Assembly (NCBI GenBank): GCA_032127875.1
Contig: JAQBHI010000177.1
Coordinates: 1-64,000 of the forward strand
Direction: 5' to 3'
Length of the DNA stretch: 64,000 nt
Source of the DNA: CADEEV01 sp032127875
GTDB taxonomy: Bacteria; Acidobacteriota; Vicinamibacteria; Fen-336
The notes under the pieces: model-generated
Database searches by the model: none
Seen by the model: only the letters and a program-made list of their open reading frames with translations
Told to the model about the DNA's origin: nothing
Program-made: the position numbers and the translations under genes
Shown: positions 16,494 through 25,716 of the stretch, piece by piece
Numbering within the stretch: the first letter of the stretch is position 1
How the letters are laid out: each line of letters begins with the position of its first letter

Positions 16494-17504
16494 CTAACGG
16501 GGCTGCGTGCGCCGCTTGATGCGCCGCGGCACCGCGACGGGCGTGAGGCTCGGGGCAAATCCTGTTTCGCTCGGCGCGGGCATCGGGAAAAGCGTCGGCT
16601 CGAGCTCCGTCGCGACGAGCGAAGGGCCTCCGTCCGGGAACAGCTTGCTCAGGTAGTGCTTCAGCGTGAGATTTGTCGGGCCGTAGCCCTTGTCGTAGAG
16701 GAAATGCTCGCAAGCCTCGCCCATTCGCGCGGCCGTCGCGAAGCGATGCTCGGGATCGCGCTCGAGCGCTTGTCTCAGGATCTCGAGCACCGCCTCGGGA
16801 ATGTCAGGGTTGAGGGCGCGCGGCGAGGGCTGGGTGTCGCTGATCACGCGTTCCAGAACCTCGGCCGTCGAGCGGCCTCTGAACAGCCGCTCCCCCGTGA
16901 GCATCTCGAAGAGCACGGTGCCCAGGCTGAAGATGTCGCTGCGGTTGTCCGCCCGCAGTTCCACGATCGTCTCCGGCGCCATGTACGCAGGCTTCCCCGT
17001 GAGGCTCTCGTCCCGGTCGCCGCTGCGCGTCGCGATCCCGAAATCAATCAACTTCACGGTGCCCTCGCGGGTCATCATGATGTTGCTGGGGCTGATGTCG
17101 CGGTGGACGATCGCTGCGCCCTCGAAGACGTACTGCAAGGCGCGGCAAACGCGACTCGCGATAAACACCGCCAACTCGATCTCGGGTTTTTGGCCCAGCT
17201 GCCTATGCCGCTCGCCGTACTCCACGAGGCTCCAGCCGTCGATGAACTCGAGAATCATGCTGAGCTCGCCGCCAACCTCCTCGAAATCGAACATGCGGCC
17301 GATGTTCTCGTGGTCCAGCACCGCGTAGCGTCGCGCCTCCTCCACGAACAGGCGGACCTGCTCGGGCTCCCCCAGCTGCCTCAGTTTCTTGATCACGATC
17401 GGGCGCTGGAAACCTGCCTGGCCGACGAGCGCGCCCTTGTGGATGGTGCCCATCCCACCAGCGCCAAGCTCGTGGTGAATCACGTACTTCGCGGAGTCCG
17501 GCAT
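16494..17504 (-). CDS. Soluble serine/threonine protein kinase
   Basis: This 336-aa protein is a Hanks-type kinase domain (about 7-270) with GAGGMG (14-19, P-loop), Lys39/40 in VIKK, HRDISPSN (134-141), DFG (154-156) and APE (176-178). All catalytic residues are present, so it should be active. There is no transmembrane segment or sensory domain; the C-terminal 65 residues are Pro-rich and basic. The HRD-I-S-P-x-N form is common in kinases of Myxococcota and Acidobacteriota. It is divergent from ruvX and shares a palindromic -10 region with it. Substrates are unknown. Confidence 0.88.
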   Translation of the reverse strand: MPDSAKYVIHHELGAGGMGTIHKGALVGQAGFQRPIVIKKLRQLGEPEQVRLFVEEARRYAVLDHENIGRMFDFEEVGGELSMILEFIDGWSLVEYGERHRQLGQKPEIELAVFIASRVCRALQYVFEGAAIVHRDISPSNIMMTREGTVKLIDFGIATRSGDRDESLTGKPAYMAPETIVELRADNRSDIFSLGTVLFEMLTGERLFRGRSTAEVLERVISDTQPSPRALNPDIPEAVLEILRQALERDPEHRFATAARMGEACEHFLYDKGYGPTNLTLKHYLSKLFPDGGPSLVATELEPTLFPMPAPSETGFAPSLTPVAVPRRIKRRTQPR

Positions 17505-17533
17505 GAGCACCTTCCCCGCCAAAGGGGGCGAGC

Positions 17534-17541
17534 AGTATACT
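17534..17541. promoter_or_regulatory. Shared palindromic -10 element between kinase and ruvX
   Basis: AGTATACT reads as TATACT on both strands. On the plus strand it is 11 bases before the ruvX ATG (17553); on the minus strand it is 29 bases before the kinase ATG (17504). It may drive both genes. Confidence 0.4.
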
Positions 17542-17552
17542 GCCGTTTTGCG

Positions 17553-17996
17553 ATGCGGTACCTGGGTCTCGACGTCGGCGACGTTCGCATCGGAGTCGCG
17601 CTTTCCGACGCCAGCGCGACGATCGCGGGCGGCCTGGCGACCCTGACGCGGGTCGGTCCGCGCAAGGATGTGAAGGCCGTGGCGGCGCTGATTCGCGAGC
17701 ACCAGGCCGGCGAGGTGGTGGTGGGACTGCCGCGCCGCCTCGATGGCTCGGTCGGCATCCAGGCGCAGAAGGTGCTCGACTTCATGGACGCGGTACGCGC
17801 GGCCGTGAAGGTGCCGGTGGTGGCCTGGGACGAGCGCTTCACCTCCGCGTTGGCGCAGCAGGCCCTGCTCGAAGCAGACGTCTCGCGCAAGGCACGCAAG
17901 GGCGCCGTGGACAAGGTGGCGGCCATCCTGATCCTCCAGAACTACCTGGATTACCGGAAGGTCGCCGATTCCGAGGCCCACAAGCCTGAGGCCTAG
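17553..17996 (+). CDS. ruvX: Holliday junction resolvase-like YqgF/RuvX protein
   Basis: This 147-aa RNase H-fold nuclease has the family marks: DVGDVRIGVALSD at 7-19 (catalytic Asp7), VVGLPRRLDGS in the centre, and WDERFTSALA toward the C-terminus with conserved Glu/Asp. The family is linked to processing of 16S rRNA ends and has been proposed as a Holliday junction resolvase. The gene order ruvX-mltG is common in bacteria. Normal length. Confidence 0.92.
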   Translation: MRYLGLDVGDVRIGVALSDASATIAGGLATLTRVGPRKDVKAVAALIREHQAGEVVVGLPRRLDGSVGIQAQKVLDFMDAVRAAVKVPVVAWDERFTSALAQQALLEADVSRKARKGAVDKVAAILILQNYLDYRKVADSEAHKPEA

Positions 17997-18018
17997 CGCG
18001 CTCAGAAAGCAGTTCCGG

Positions 18019-19023
18019 TTGGCGCTCCTGCTGGCGGCGCTAGCCTTTACCGTGAAGTACGCCTGGGAGTACGAGACGACGCGCCGCGCGCTCCGGCTCG
18101 CGAGCGAGGCGCCGCATGCTTTCCGCGTGGAGCCCGGCGCGAACGCCGAGTCGATCGGGCAGGGCCTTCACGAGCTCGGCCTGGTTTCCTACCCATGGCT
18201 GTTCCGCGCCTACGTTCTCCAGCGCGGCGACGGCGCCCGGCTGCGAGCGGGCGACTACTCCTTCTCCGGCACCCTGACCCTCGAGGAGCTCGTGAATCGG
18301 CTCGTCGAGGGCGCGGTGGTCCGCCACGACGTCACTTTTCCGGAGGGCCGAGCCCTCGTCGAGATGGCGGAGATCGCTGCCGCGAAGGGTCTGCCGGCCG
18401 ACGAGTTCCTGAAGGCCGCGCGCGATCCGGCCACGATCCGCGATCTCGACCCCGAGGCCGCGGATCTCGAGGGCTATCTGTTCCCCGACACCTACGACGT
18501 AAGCCGGCGGCCTGGTGCCGCCGCGGTGCTCGTGGCCCGCATGCTGCATCGCTTCCGCGAAGTGATCCGACCCGAGCTGCCGCGGCTAGTGAGTCGAGGT
18601 CTGCGCGTTCGCGAGCTCGTCACGCTCGCGTCGCTCGTGGAGCTCGAGACGGCCCGCGCCGACGAGCGGCCCCGGATCGCCGCCGTGTTCCTGAACCGGT
18701 TGAAGAAAGGCATGCTGTTGCAGACAGACCCCACCATCATCTACGCGCTGCGCGAGGCAGGAAGTTGGGACGGCAACATCCGCAAGCGCGACCTCGCGAT
18801 CGAGTCGCCCTACAACACCTACCGCTACCCGGGTCTGCCACCCGGGCCGATCGGCTCGCCGGGGCGCGAAGCGCTGCTCGCGGTGATTGCGCCCGCGGAC
18901 GTGAAGGACCTCTACTTCGTGAGCCGCAACGACGGCAGCCACGAGTTCAGCGAGACGCTCGGGCAGCACGAACGAGCAGTCGACCGATTCCAGCGCCGCC
19001 GTCCGCGCGTGCAGGGGAGCTGA
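18019..19023 (+). CDS. mltG: Endolytic murein transglycosylase
   Basis: This YceG/MltG-family protein of about 334 aa has an N-terminal membrane anchor (about 1-12 onward) and a YceG domain. The signature ASLVELET...ERPRIAAVFLNRL (cut here for length), followed by LQTDPT and a YNTYRYPGLPPGPI block, is diagnostic. The Glu of VELET is the catalytic residue. It cleaves nascent glycan strands in the periplasm and may terminate them. The start is uncertain: the TTG at 18019 has no clear Shine-Dalgarno and RKQF precede it in frame, so the real start may lie inside the end of ruvX. The stop overlaps the next gene (TGATG). Confidence 0.88.
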   Translation: MALLLAALAFTVKYAWEYETTRRALRLASEAPHAFRVEPGANAESIGQGLHELGLVSYPWLFRAYVLQRGDGARLRAGDYSFSGTLTLEELVNRLVEGAVVRHDVTFPEGRALVEMAEIAAAKGLPADEFLKAARDPATIRDLDPEAADLEGYLFPDTYDVSRRPGAAAVLVARMLHRFREVIRPELPRLVSRGLRVRELVTLASLVELETARADERPRIAAVFLNRLKKGMLLQTDPTIIYALREAGSWDGNIRKRDLAIESPYNTYRYPGLPPGPIGSPGREALLAVIAPADVKDLYFVSRNDGSHEFSETLGQHERAVDRFQRRRPRVQGS

Positions 19024-20789
19024 TGGGGGTCCGGACGCCCGAGTCCGCCGCGCGCTCCGGCTCGCTCTACGATTCACGACGGGCCGGGCCCGGCCTGCCT
19101 GCGGCATGCTTTCTTTTCCTGGTTGTGTTCTTGCTCCTCATCTCGAATGGGCGCCCCATCGAGTCGGGCGACACGCGGGTGAATGCACGTGTGGCGGCGA
19201 GCCTCGTGCAACAAGGCAACTTCGATCTCGACGAGTATCCCGACGCCGAGTTTCCGTTCGCCCGCGAAGCGAATGGCCACCGCGTCTCCATCTACCCGGC
19301 CTTGCCCGCGCTGCTCGCGGCGCCGGTCTTCCTGGCCTGCCGGTTCTTCGTGGCGCTCGACGAGACGGGGGTTGCGCTCGCGGGAAAGCTCGCCGCTTCT
19401 CTGCTCTCGGCGCTGGCCGCCGCCGTGCTGTTCTGCGCGATCGGCCGGCGCCATCCGGCCGCCGACGCGCGCTTCGCAGCCGTTGTGTTCGCGCTGGGCA
19501 CCAGCGTCTGGTCCACCAGTCAGGCGCTCTGGCAGCACCCTGCGGCGGTGCTGTTTCTCGCCACCGCCGTGCTGTTCCTGCTCAAGGGCGAGGACGACGA
19601 GGCGTGGGTTGGACGCGCGGGGCTGCCGCTCGCGCTGGCGCTGGCGGCGAGGCAGGCCGACGTGGCGCTGGTCGCGGCGTTGGCGCTTGCGATCGTCGTG
19701 CGTTGGCCGCGCCGAAGCGCTTCGCTCGTCTTGTGGGGCCTGGGGCCCGTGCTCTTCGTGCTCGCGTACCAATGGGTCTATTTCGGGTCGCCCCTCGAGC
19801 ACGGCTTTTCGGGCAGCCTCGGTCGCTTTTCGGCGCCCTGGGGCAGCGGCCACCTGGGCCTGTTGGTCTCGCCCGCCAAGGGCCTGCTGGTATTCACGCC
19901 GGTCGTGATCGTGACTTTGCTGGGCCTCGCGCGCGCCTTTCGGCGCGGTGAGCGCTGGCTCGCGCTGGCGTTGGGCGGCGCGGCGTTCGCACATTTCGCG
20001 CTGATGGGGCGCTGGAGCGAATGGGACGGCGGTGAGAGCTTCGGCCCACGCCTCATGACCGATGCGCTGCCGCTGCTGCTGTTGTTTCTGCCCGAGGGCA
20101 TTTCCGTCGCGGGTGGCTGGGGCGCGGCACTCGCCGTGCTTGGCATCGGTGTACAAGCGCTCGGAGCATTCGCCGACGATGGCCGCTGGGAACGGCTTTA
20201 TCAGCGGCCCTCGGCCCCTGGCCACCCCGAGCTGTGGGACGTGGCCAGAAGCCCGATCCCGCTGTACGCGCGTCGCGCCGCCTTCGTCGCGGCCCTGCCT
20301 GGCGTTCGTGCGGGGCAGGTCGTACTGCGGGAGCATCCGTTCGTGTGGTTCAGCCCCAGCGGCTCGCGTTTTGGCTTTTTGGATCCCGACAAGATCGAGG
20401 TCAAGGGCGCCGATGCCACGGCCAGCGACGCGTACCTGATGCGCGGCGCGCGAGTCGATGAAGGCTATCTGCGGCTGCGCGGGCGCTGGGATGGCTTGTT
20501 CTTGCGCGTCACACCCGAGGCGCGGCTCCGACGCCTTGAGTTGCGCGTGAATGGCCACGGCAACGGCTCGCTGTACGTCGGCGAGCGCTCCTTCTGGAGC
20601 GACAAGACGCGCTTTCGCGAATACCGAATGTCTGGAGTCTTTCGGATCCGGCACCCATACCTGTTCGCGGACTCGGGCGGATCGGATCTCGTGATCACGC
20701 TTGGGCGCGGCGCCGGCACGGCTTCGATCGACTCGGTCGCGCTGGTTCCGCCAAGCGAGCCCGAGAACGTGATCGAACTGCGGCCGTAA
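19023..20789 (+). CDS. Polytopic membrane glycosyltransferase-like protein (GT-C fold)
   Basis: ATG 19023 overlaps the mltG stop; 588 aa. About ten hydrophobic spans fill residues 25-390, and the C-terminal 190 residues form a soluble, probably beta-sandwich domain. The first extracytoplasmic loop holds ESGDTRVNARVAASL, with the acidic residue pair typical of GT-C (PMT/ArnT-type) enzymes that use polyprenyl-phosphate sugars. Donor and acceptor are unknown. A related protein lies convergent at 20,823-22,871. Coupling to mltG suggests an envelope role, but such coupling may be chance. Confidence 0.72.
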   Translation: MGVRTPESAARSGSLYDSRRAGPGLPAACFLFLVVFLLLISNGRPIESGDTRVNARVAASLVQQGNFDLDEYPDAEFPFAREANGHRVSIYPALPALLAAPVFLACRFFVALDETGVALAGKLAASLLSALAAAVLFCAIGRRHPAADARFAAVVFALGTSVWSTSQALWQHPAAVLFLATAVLFLLKGEDDEAWVGRAGLPLALALAARQADVALVAALALAIVVRWPRRSASLVLWGLGPVLFVLAYQWVYFGSPLEHGFSGSLGRFSAPWGSGHLGLLVSPAKGLLVFTPVVIVTLLGLARAFRRGERWLALALGGAAFAHFALMGRWSEWDGGESFGPRLMTDALPLLLLFLPEGISVAGGWGAALAVLGIGVQALGAFADDGRWERLYQRPSAPGHPELWDVARSPIPLYARRAAFVAALPGVRAGQVVLREHPFVWFSPSGSRFGFLDPDKIEVKGADATASDAYLMRGARVDEGYLRLRGRWDGLFLRVTPEARLRRLELRVNGHGNGSLYVGERSFWSDKTRFREYRMSGVFRIRHPYLFADSGGSDLVITLGRGAGTASIDSVALVPPSEPENVIELRP

Positions 20790-20822
20790 CCTCTGACACT
20801 GACGTCTCGTGGCTCCGAGGCC

Positions 20823-22871
20823 TCAACGAAGGCCGCGGATCTGCTCGGGCTGTAGGCGCGCGCCCACGATCAACGCCCGCCCTTGCAGTCCCTCGGTGGC
20901 GAGCACGAGGCGGCTCGCGCCGTGGGGGAGCCTCAGAACCAGTTCCGGCGCCGGAGCCCCCTCCGCCAGGTACGCTTCCGCCACGTCGCCCTCGGCGGAC
21001 GAGACGCCGAATCGCACCACCCGATCTGCGACGCCAGCCTCGAGGACGCGCGCCGCGAGCACTAGCCGGTAGACTCCGGGCGGCAGAGCGAGCTTGCGTG
21101 AGAAGCGAGTCTCGCGCGCTGTCAGCTCCCAGGGAGCGCCCGGCAGATCGAGGGGCAGCGACAATTCCTGCATGCGCAACGGGTCCGAGATTCCGACGAC
21201 CCGCCTCTTGCCCAGGGCCTGGATCAACTCCATAGCGGCGCGGCGTTCGTGAACGCTCGTCTCCCGCGGCCCCGTTTCGGGCAGAAACGAAGGCCACATC
21301 GCGTCCAGGCTCAAGGCCGGCGCCAACACCTTGAGCAGCGCGCTCTCGCCGTCGGGTCGATTGTGGATGGCGCGCGGCGCCGCGGCGGCCAGCAGCGTGA
21401 CGCCTAGGCTCGCGCCGAAGAGCCCGGCGGCGAGCATACGCCAACGCGAGAGCGCGGGCGCCAGCAACACCGCGAGTGCTGGCAGGGCGGGCACCACGAA
21501 GCGCGCGGGCGGGCAGGTGCCGCCCCACCACATGCTGAAAGAGGCACCCACGCCGAGCGTGGCGGCGGCGCACAGGCCGGCGCGCATGCTGTCGCCCGGG
21601 GCGCGCCCAAAGAGCAGCACGCAGCCGGGCAGCGCCAACAACCACAACGGGGCGAGCGCCAGGAGTCCGAACTGCCGATCCAGCAGGAGCGCGGCGAAGC
21701 CCCAGGGAATACGCCCCAGCGAGACGTCGGAGTCGAAGCCGGGGCCATAGGCGGCCGACAACGAAGCGCGACCATAATTCGAATGGAAGAGCACGAGCAG
21801 GCCGACAAGGCCCGCGAGCCCGAGACTCGCTGCTACGACTCGGGCCAGCGGCTTCCCGCGCCGCACGAGCGTCAGGCCGAGGCCAAGTACGGCCAGCGGG
21901 AGAAACTTCGGATGCAGCCAGGGCAGGACGGCGGCCATCGTGGCCGCCAAGAGCATTCTGCGGGGCGAAGGATCCGTGCGGCTCATGAGCAGGAATAGCG
22001 CGGTAGCCAGGGCGGCCACCGCCTCGGGATAGATCGACACGGCGTAGAACGCCATCGGTGGGAGAAAGGCGAACGCCGCCCAAGCGGCGCGGGCGGTCCA
22101 TTCCTCTTCCGTGACGTCGCGCACCAATTGGAACACCAGCGCCCCCGCGAGGGCCGCGAGCGCCGCGATCAGCAGTTGCGCGCCACGGAAGCCAAGCGCG
22201 GCGTAAGCTGGCAGGATCAGCAGGGGCAGGCCCGGGGCGTGGATCGAATACGTCGTGCCTTTGGGGCTTGCCGGTGACTTGTGCGCGCCCAGGCGTCCTG
22301 GATAGAAGCTGCGGTACGCGCGGTTGTCGTGCTCGTCGCGCAGATCAAGATCGCCGTCGCTGCGCAGACTCTCCGCCATGACGAGGTAGTGTGGCTCGTC
22401 GCCCTGCGGACCCGCCGCGCCGGGCAATTGTGTCGTGAGCGCGGCATAGAAGAGGAATGCAAGGGCGAAGAGCCTGCGCGGAGAGGCGGGCTTCGGCTGA
22501 GTTTCGGCACAGCCGCGCACGAGGGCGATCGCGAGGGCCGCGAGGCCGACCAGAAGCAGACCCGGGCCCTGAAAGAGCAGCAGCGGCAGGCCGTGGCCGG
22601 TGAACAGCGGCACGAGCGGCAGCGCCGCCACCCCCAGCGCGAGCAGCGGCCTGGAGATAGCGCGCCGCCGGCGCAATCCTGCGGCGGCAAGCGTCCCGAC
22701 ACCCGCCGCCAGCACGAGCCGGCCGAGATCCGGTGGATCGAGGATCCCGCGCCAGATTCCGCCCGCCACTGGCGCGACGACGATCTGCGACCCGCCCAGG
22801 GCGATTGGCAGGCCCAGCGCGAGAGCCAATAGCACATCGCGGGCGAAGCCTCGGGACGCCGCGAGCCTCAC
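20823..22871 (-). CDS. Polytopic membrane glycosyltransferase-like protein (GT-C fold)
   Basis: This approximately 682-aa protein has about twelve membrane spans and a C-terminal soluble region of about 180 residues that is rich in beta strands. The GT-C signature loop after the first spans reads GDEPHYLVMAESL, followed by a YSIHAPGLPLL block. I place the start at GTG 22871, which overlaps the nadK stop (GTGA). A GTG at 22898 is also in frame and would overlap nadK more. It is the last gene of the minus-strand xseA-nadK operon. Substrate unknown. Confidence 0.72.
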   Translation of the reverse strand: MRLAASRGFARDVLLALALGLPIALGGSQIVVAPVAGGIWRGILDPPDLGRLVLAAGVGTLAAAGLRRRRAISRPLLALGVAALPLVPLFTGHGLPLLLFQGPGLLLVGLAALAIALVRGCAETQPKPASPRRLFALAFLFYAALTTQLPGAAGPQGDEPHYLVMAESLRSDGDLDLRDEHDNRAYRSFYPGRLGAHKSPASPKGTTYSIHAPGLPLLILPAYAALGFRGAQLLIAALAALAGALVFQLVRDVTEEEWTARAAWAAFAFLPPMAFYAVSIYPEAVAALATALFLLMSRTDPSPRRMLLAATMAAVLPWLHPKFLPLAVLGLGLTLVRRGKPLARVVAASLGLAGLVGLLVLFHSNYGRASLSAAYGPGFDSDVSLGRIPWGFAALLLDRQFGLLALAPLWLLALPGCVLLFGRAPGDSMRAGLCAAATLGVGASFSMWWGGTCPPARFVVPALPALAVLLAPALSRWRMLAAGLFGASLGVTLLAAAAPRAIHNRPDGESALLKVLAPALSLDAMWPSFLPETGPRETSVHERRAAMELIQALGKRRVVGISDPLRMQELSLPLDLPGAPWELTARETRFSRKLALPPGVYRLVLAARVLEAGVADRVVRFGVSSAEGDVAEAYLAEGAPAPELVLRLPHGASRLVLATEGLQGRALIVGARLQPEQIRGLR

Positions 22872-23749
22872 CGGCGGCGGGTCGTCGATTCGCCCCACTT
22901 CAGTTTGGTGCGCAGCACGGCGAAGAAATCGCGCGCAGGCGCGCGCACCAGGCGCAGCTTGCGCGCGCTGCGCGTCACGGTCACGGAGTCCCTGCCCGAG
23001 AGCGCGAAGCCGAGTTGACCGTCGAAGGTGGCGTGCAGCTCGACGTCCCGCACGGGCCGCAGGCGCACTCCGATCGTGGCCTTGTCGCCCACCACCAAAG
23101 GGCGGTTCGTCAGCATGTGCGGGCAGATCGGCGTGATCGCGATCGCGGGCAACGAGGGGTGGAGGATTGGCCCGCCCGCGGCCAGGTTGTAGGCCGTCGA
23201 GCCAGTGGGTGACGAGACGATCAGGCCGTCGGCCCGAAAGGCCGAGACGAACAGGTCGTCCACGAACACGTCCAGCTCGATGATTCGCGAGAGCGCCGCC
23301 TTCGTGATCACCACGTCGTTCAGCACGTCGCCCGAAGCGTCGGGCTGGCCCTCCCGTCTCACGACGGCGCGTAACATCCGGCGCTCGTCGTATTCGTAGT
23401 TCCCGTCGAGCACGGACGTGAGCGCCGGGTACAGCTCGGGGAGCGCTATCTCCGTCAGGAAGCCGAGGCTTCCGAAGTTGACGCCGAGCACCGGTACGTT
23501 GCGGCGCGCCAGCAAGTGGCTGACGCGAAGCAGCGTGCCATCGCCCCCGAGCACGACCAGGGCGTCGGCCTGCCCTGCGACGTCGCGGGCCTCGGCCGTC
23601 GCCACGCGCGCAGGGCTGTTTGCTAGCAGCGCGGTGCTTTGCTCGAGCAGCACCTTGACCTTGCGCTTGCGCAGCCAGGTCACCAGCTTGCGCAGGGCGG
23701 GGCCAGCTTCTCGCAGGTCGGGACGGGCGAACACGCCGATCGTGGTCAT
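22868..23749 (-). CDS. nadK: NAD kinase
   Basis: This 293-aa cytosolic enzyme phosphorylates NAD to NADP. Conserved elements are GGDGT (68-72, catalytic Asp70), NFGSLGFLTE (91-100), LNDVVI, and the SSPTGSTAYNLAAGGPI block that binds NAD. Length is normal. The ATG overlaps the tlyA stop (ATGA). The order ispA-tlyA-nadK in one operon is conserved in many bacteria. Confidence 0.95.
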   Translation of the reverse strand: MTTIGVFARPDLREAGPALRKLVTWLRKRKVKVLLEQSTALLANSPARVATAEARDVAGQADALVVLGGDGTLLRVSHLLARRNVPVLGVNFGSLGFLTEIALPELYPALTSVLDGNYEYDERRMLRAVVRREGQPDASGDVLNDVVITKAALSRIIELDVFVDDLFVSAFRADGLIVSSPTGSTAYNLAAGGPILHPSLPAIAITPICPHMLTNRPLVVGDKATIGVRLRPVRDVELHATFDGQLGFALSGRDSVTVTRSARKLRLVRAPARDFFAVLRTKLKWGESTTRRR

Positions 23750-24555
23750 GGCCGGAGCGCTTGCGAGATCATCGCATCAAACGCGGCGGGCGCGAGCGGC
23801 GCGCCGTCGCGCGCAAGAGCGAGGAAGAACTCGCGGTTGCCCTCGGCGCCCTCGATCGGCGAGGCGCACGCGCCGCGCAGGCCGTAGCCGAACGCCTGCG
23901 CGCCCCGCGCGACGTCTTCGAGCGCCTGGCGGTGGAGCGCCGCGTCGCGCACGATCCCACCGCGGCCCACCTGGCCGCGCCCAACCTCGAACTGCGGCTT
24001 CACGAGCAGTGCGAGCGTCGCGTCCGGTGCGAGCACGCCGCGCAGCCCCGGCAGGATCTTGAGGGCGGAAATGAAGGAGACGTCCAGCGTCGCGAAGCCA
24101 CATGCCTCGGGGAGCTCACGCGCCGACAGTGTCCTCGCGTTCACGCCCTCGAGTACCACCACGCGCGGATCGGCACGCAGCTTCTCGTGAAGCTGGGCCT
24201 TGCCCACGTCGACGGCGTAGACGCGACGGGCGCCGCGGGCGAGCAAGACCTCGGTGAAGCCGCCGGTGGAAGCGCCGACGTCCACGGCGATGAGGCCGGC
24301 CGGGTCGAGCGCGAGCGTATCCAGGGCACCCGCCAGCTTGAGAGCACCCCGCCCCACGTGTTGCGGCCCCGGCAGCACGTCCACCGCTGCATCGCCGCGG
24401 ATCGGGGTGCCCGGCTTGCCGGCCGGGCTGCCGCCCACGCGCACGCGGCCGGCCATGATCAACGCTTGGGCCTTCTCGCGAGAAACTGCCAGGCCCCGAT
24501 CGACGAGCGCCAGGTCGAGACGTCTGCGCGCCGGCGCTCGCGGCGCTGGCCTCAC
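23746..24555 (-). CDS. tlyA: TlyA-family rRNA 2'-O-methyltransferase
   Basis: This 269-aa protein has an N-terminal S4 RNA-binding domain (about 11-70) and a FtsJ-like Rossmann methyltransferase domain with VDVGASTGGFTEVLL (SAM site, about 92-106) and a catalytic K-D-K-E arrangement (KLAGAL, LDVSFIS, LVKPQFE). The family methylates ribose of cytidines in 16S and/or 23S rRNA; loss gives capreomycin resistance in mycobacteria. The GTG start overlaps the ispA stop (GTGA). Confidence 0.93.
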   Translation of the reverse strand: MRPAPRAPARRRLDLALVDRGLAVSREKAQALIMAGRVRVGGSPAGKPGTPIRGDAAVDVLPGPQHVGRGALKLAGALDTLALDPAGLIAVDVGASTGGFTEVLLARGARRVYAVDVGKAQLHEKLRADPRVVVLEGVNARTLSARELPEACGFATLDVSFISALKILPGLRGVLAPDATLALLVKPQFEVGRGQVGRGGIVRDAALHRQALEDVARGAQAFGYGLRGACASPIEGAEGNREFFLALARDGAPLAPAAFDAMISQALRP

Positions 24556-25457
24556 GCGCGGCGGTCCACGATCGCCCGCGCCAGCTCACCGAGCAGTTCG
24601 GCCTGCGGCTGGAGCGGTTCGAGCGCTTCGAGCGCGTCGCCCAACAGCTCACGAGCCATACTTCGGGCTCGCTCCAGGCCGTGGATGCTGACGTAGGTGG
24701 CCTTGCCCGCGGCCTGGTCCTTGCCCGCGGTCTTGCCGAGCCGCTCCGCAGCCTCGGTTGCGTCGAGGACGTCGTCCACGACCTGGAACGCCAGCCCGAT
24801 CGCGTCCGCATAGCGACACAGCCGCGTCAGGGGCCCCGGCCCGGCGCCGGCCAAAGTCGCGCCGCCACGTACGCAGGCCCCGAGCAGCGCTCCGGTCTTG
24901 GCCCGGTGCAACTGCTCGAGCTCGGCGGGCAGGATCGCCCGCCCCTCCGATTCGAGATCGATCACCTGGCCGCCGATCAAGCCGGTGGTGCCGCAGGCCT
25001 GGCCAAGGATGGCGCTCGCCGAGAGCCTTCGTCGCAAGCGCTCGACGCCTTCAGCTGGCGGCAGCTCGCTCATCAGATGAAAGGCTCGCGTCAAGAGAGC
25101 GTCGCCCGCGAGGATCGCCATGGCCTCGCCGAAGACCTTGTGCGACGTCGGCTTGCCGCGGCGCAGGTCGTCGTCGTCCATGGCTGGCAGGTCGTCGTGG
25201 ATCAGGCTGTAGGTGTGGATCATCTCGACGGCGCAAGCGAGCGGCATGGCGTCGGCGCGCTTGCCTCCCACCGCGTCGCAGGCGGCTAGAACCAGCAGCG
25301 GCCGGATCCGCTTGCCGCCGGCAAACAGGCTGTAGCGCACGGCCCGGTGGATCGTCTCGGGCCAGGCGCTTTCGCCGGGAAGGGCCTGGTCGAGCGCCGC
25401 CTCGACCTCGCGGCGAGCCTGATCGAGCGCCTCCCGGGCGCTAGAGTTCCCGCTCAT
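24552..25457 (-). CDS. ispA: Polyprenyl synthetase (farnesyl/geranylgeranyl diphosphate synthase)
   Basis: This 301-aa trans-prenyltransferase has both aspartate-rich motifs: DDLPAMDDDD (88-97) and DDVLD (228-232), plus GGKRIRP (48-54) for isopentenyl diphosphate binding. It makes short-chain prenyl diphosphates (C15-C20). The insertion of two residues in the first Asp-rich motif is typical of bacterial FPP/GGPP synthases. It overlaps the end of xseB by 17 bases in an operon of xseA, xseB, ispA, tlyA and nadK. Confidence 0.93.
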   Translation of the reverse strand: MSGNSSAREALDQARREVEAALDQALPGESAWPETIHRAVRYSLFAGGKRIRPLLVLAACDAVGGKRADAMPLACAVEMIHTYSLIHDDLPAMDDDDLRRGKPTSHKVFGEAMAILAGDALLTRAFHLMSELPPAEGVERLRRRLSASAILGQACGTTGLIGGQVIDLESEGRAILPAELEQLHRAKTGALLGACVRGGATLAGAGPGPLTRLCRYADAIGLAFQVVDDVLDATEAAERLGKTAGKDQAAGKATYVSIHGLERARSMARELLGDALEALEPLQPQAELLGELARAIVDRRA

Positions 25458-25716
25458 CCCCGGCGGGCGTGAGCGGCGTCGTCTTGGGCTTGCCGTCGGC
25501 GTCCAGAATCAGTTCGCCGCGGGCGTCCTTCAGAAGCTGCTCGATCCGGCCCTCGGCCTCGTCGAGCTTGGCATGGCACAGCCGTGAGAGGCGGATCCCT
25601 TCCTCGTAGAGCTTCAGGGAATCCTCGAGGCTGAGCTCGCCTTTTTCGAGGCGCTGCACGATCTCCTCGAGTTGCTTCAAGGCGGCTTCGAACTGCGGCG
25701 CTTCGGGCTTGGTCAC
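25441..25716 (-). CDS. xseB: Exodeoxyribonuclease VII small subunit
   Basis: The 91-aa protein starts at GTG 25716, overlapping the xseA stop (GTGA) with a GAAGGAGA Shine-Dalgarno upstream. The small-subunit signature is clear: FEAALKQLEEIVQRLEKGEL, then SLEDSLKLYEEGIRLSRLC. It forms a coiled-coil complex with XseA that degrades single-stranded DNA. The partner gene is frameshifted in this sequence. Confidence 0.93.
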   Translation of the reverse strand: MTKPEAPQFEAALKQLEEIVQRLEKGELSLEDSLKLYEEGIRLSRLCHAKLDEAEGRIEQLLKDARGELILDADGKPKTTPLTPAGDEREL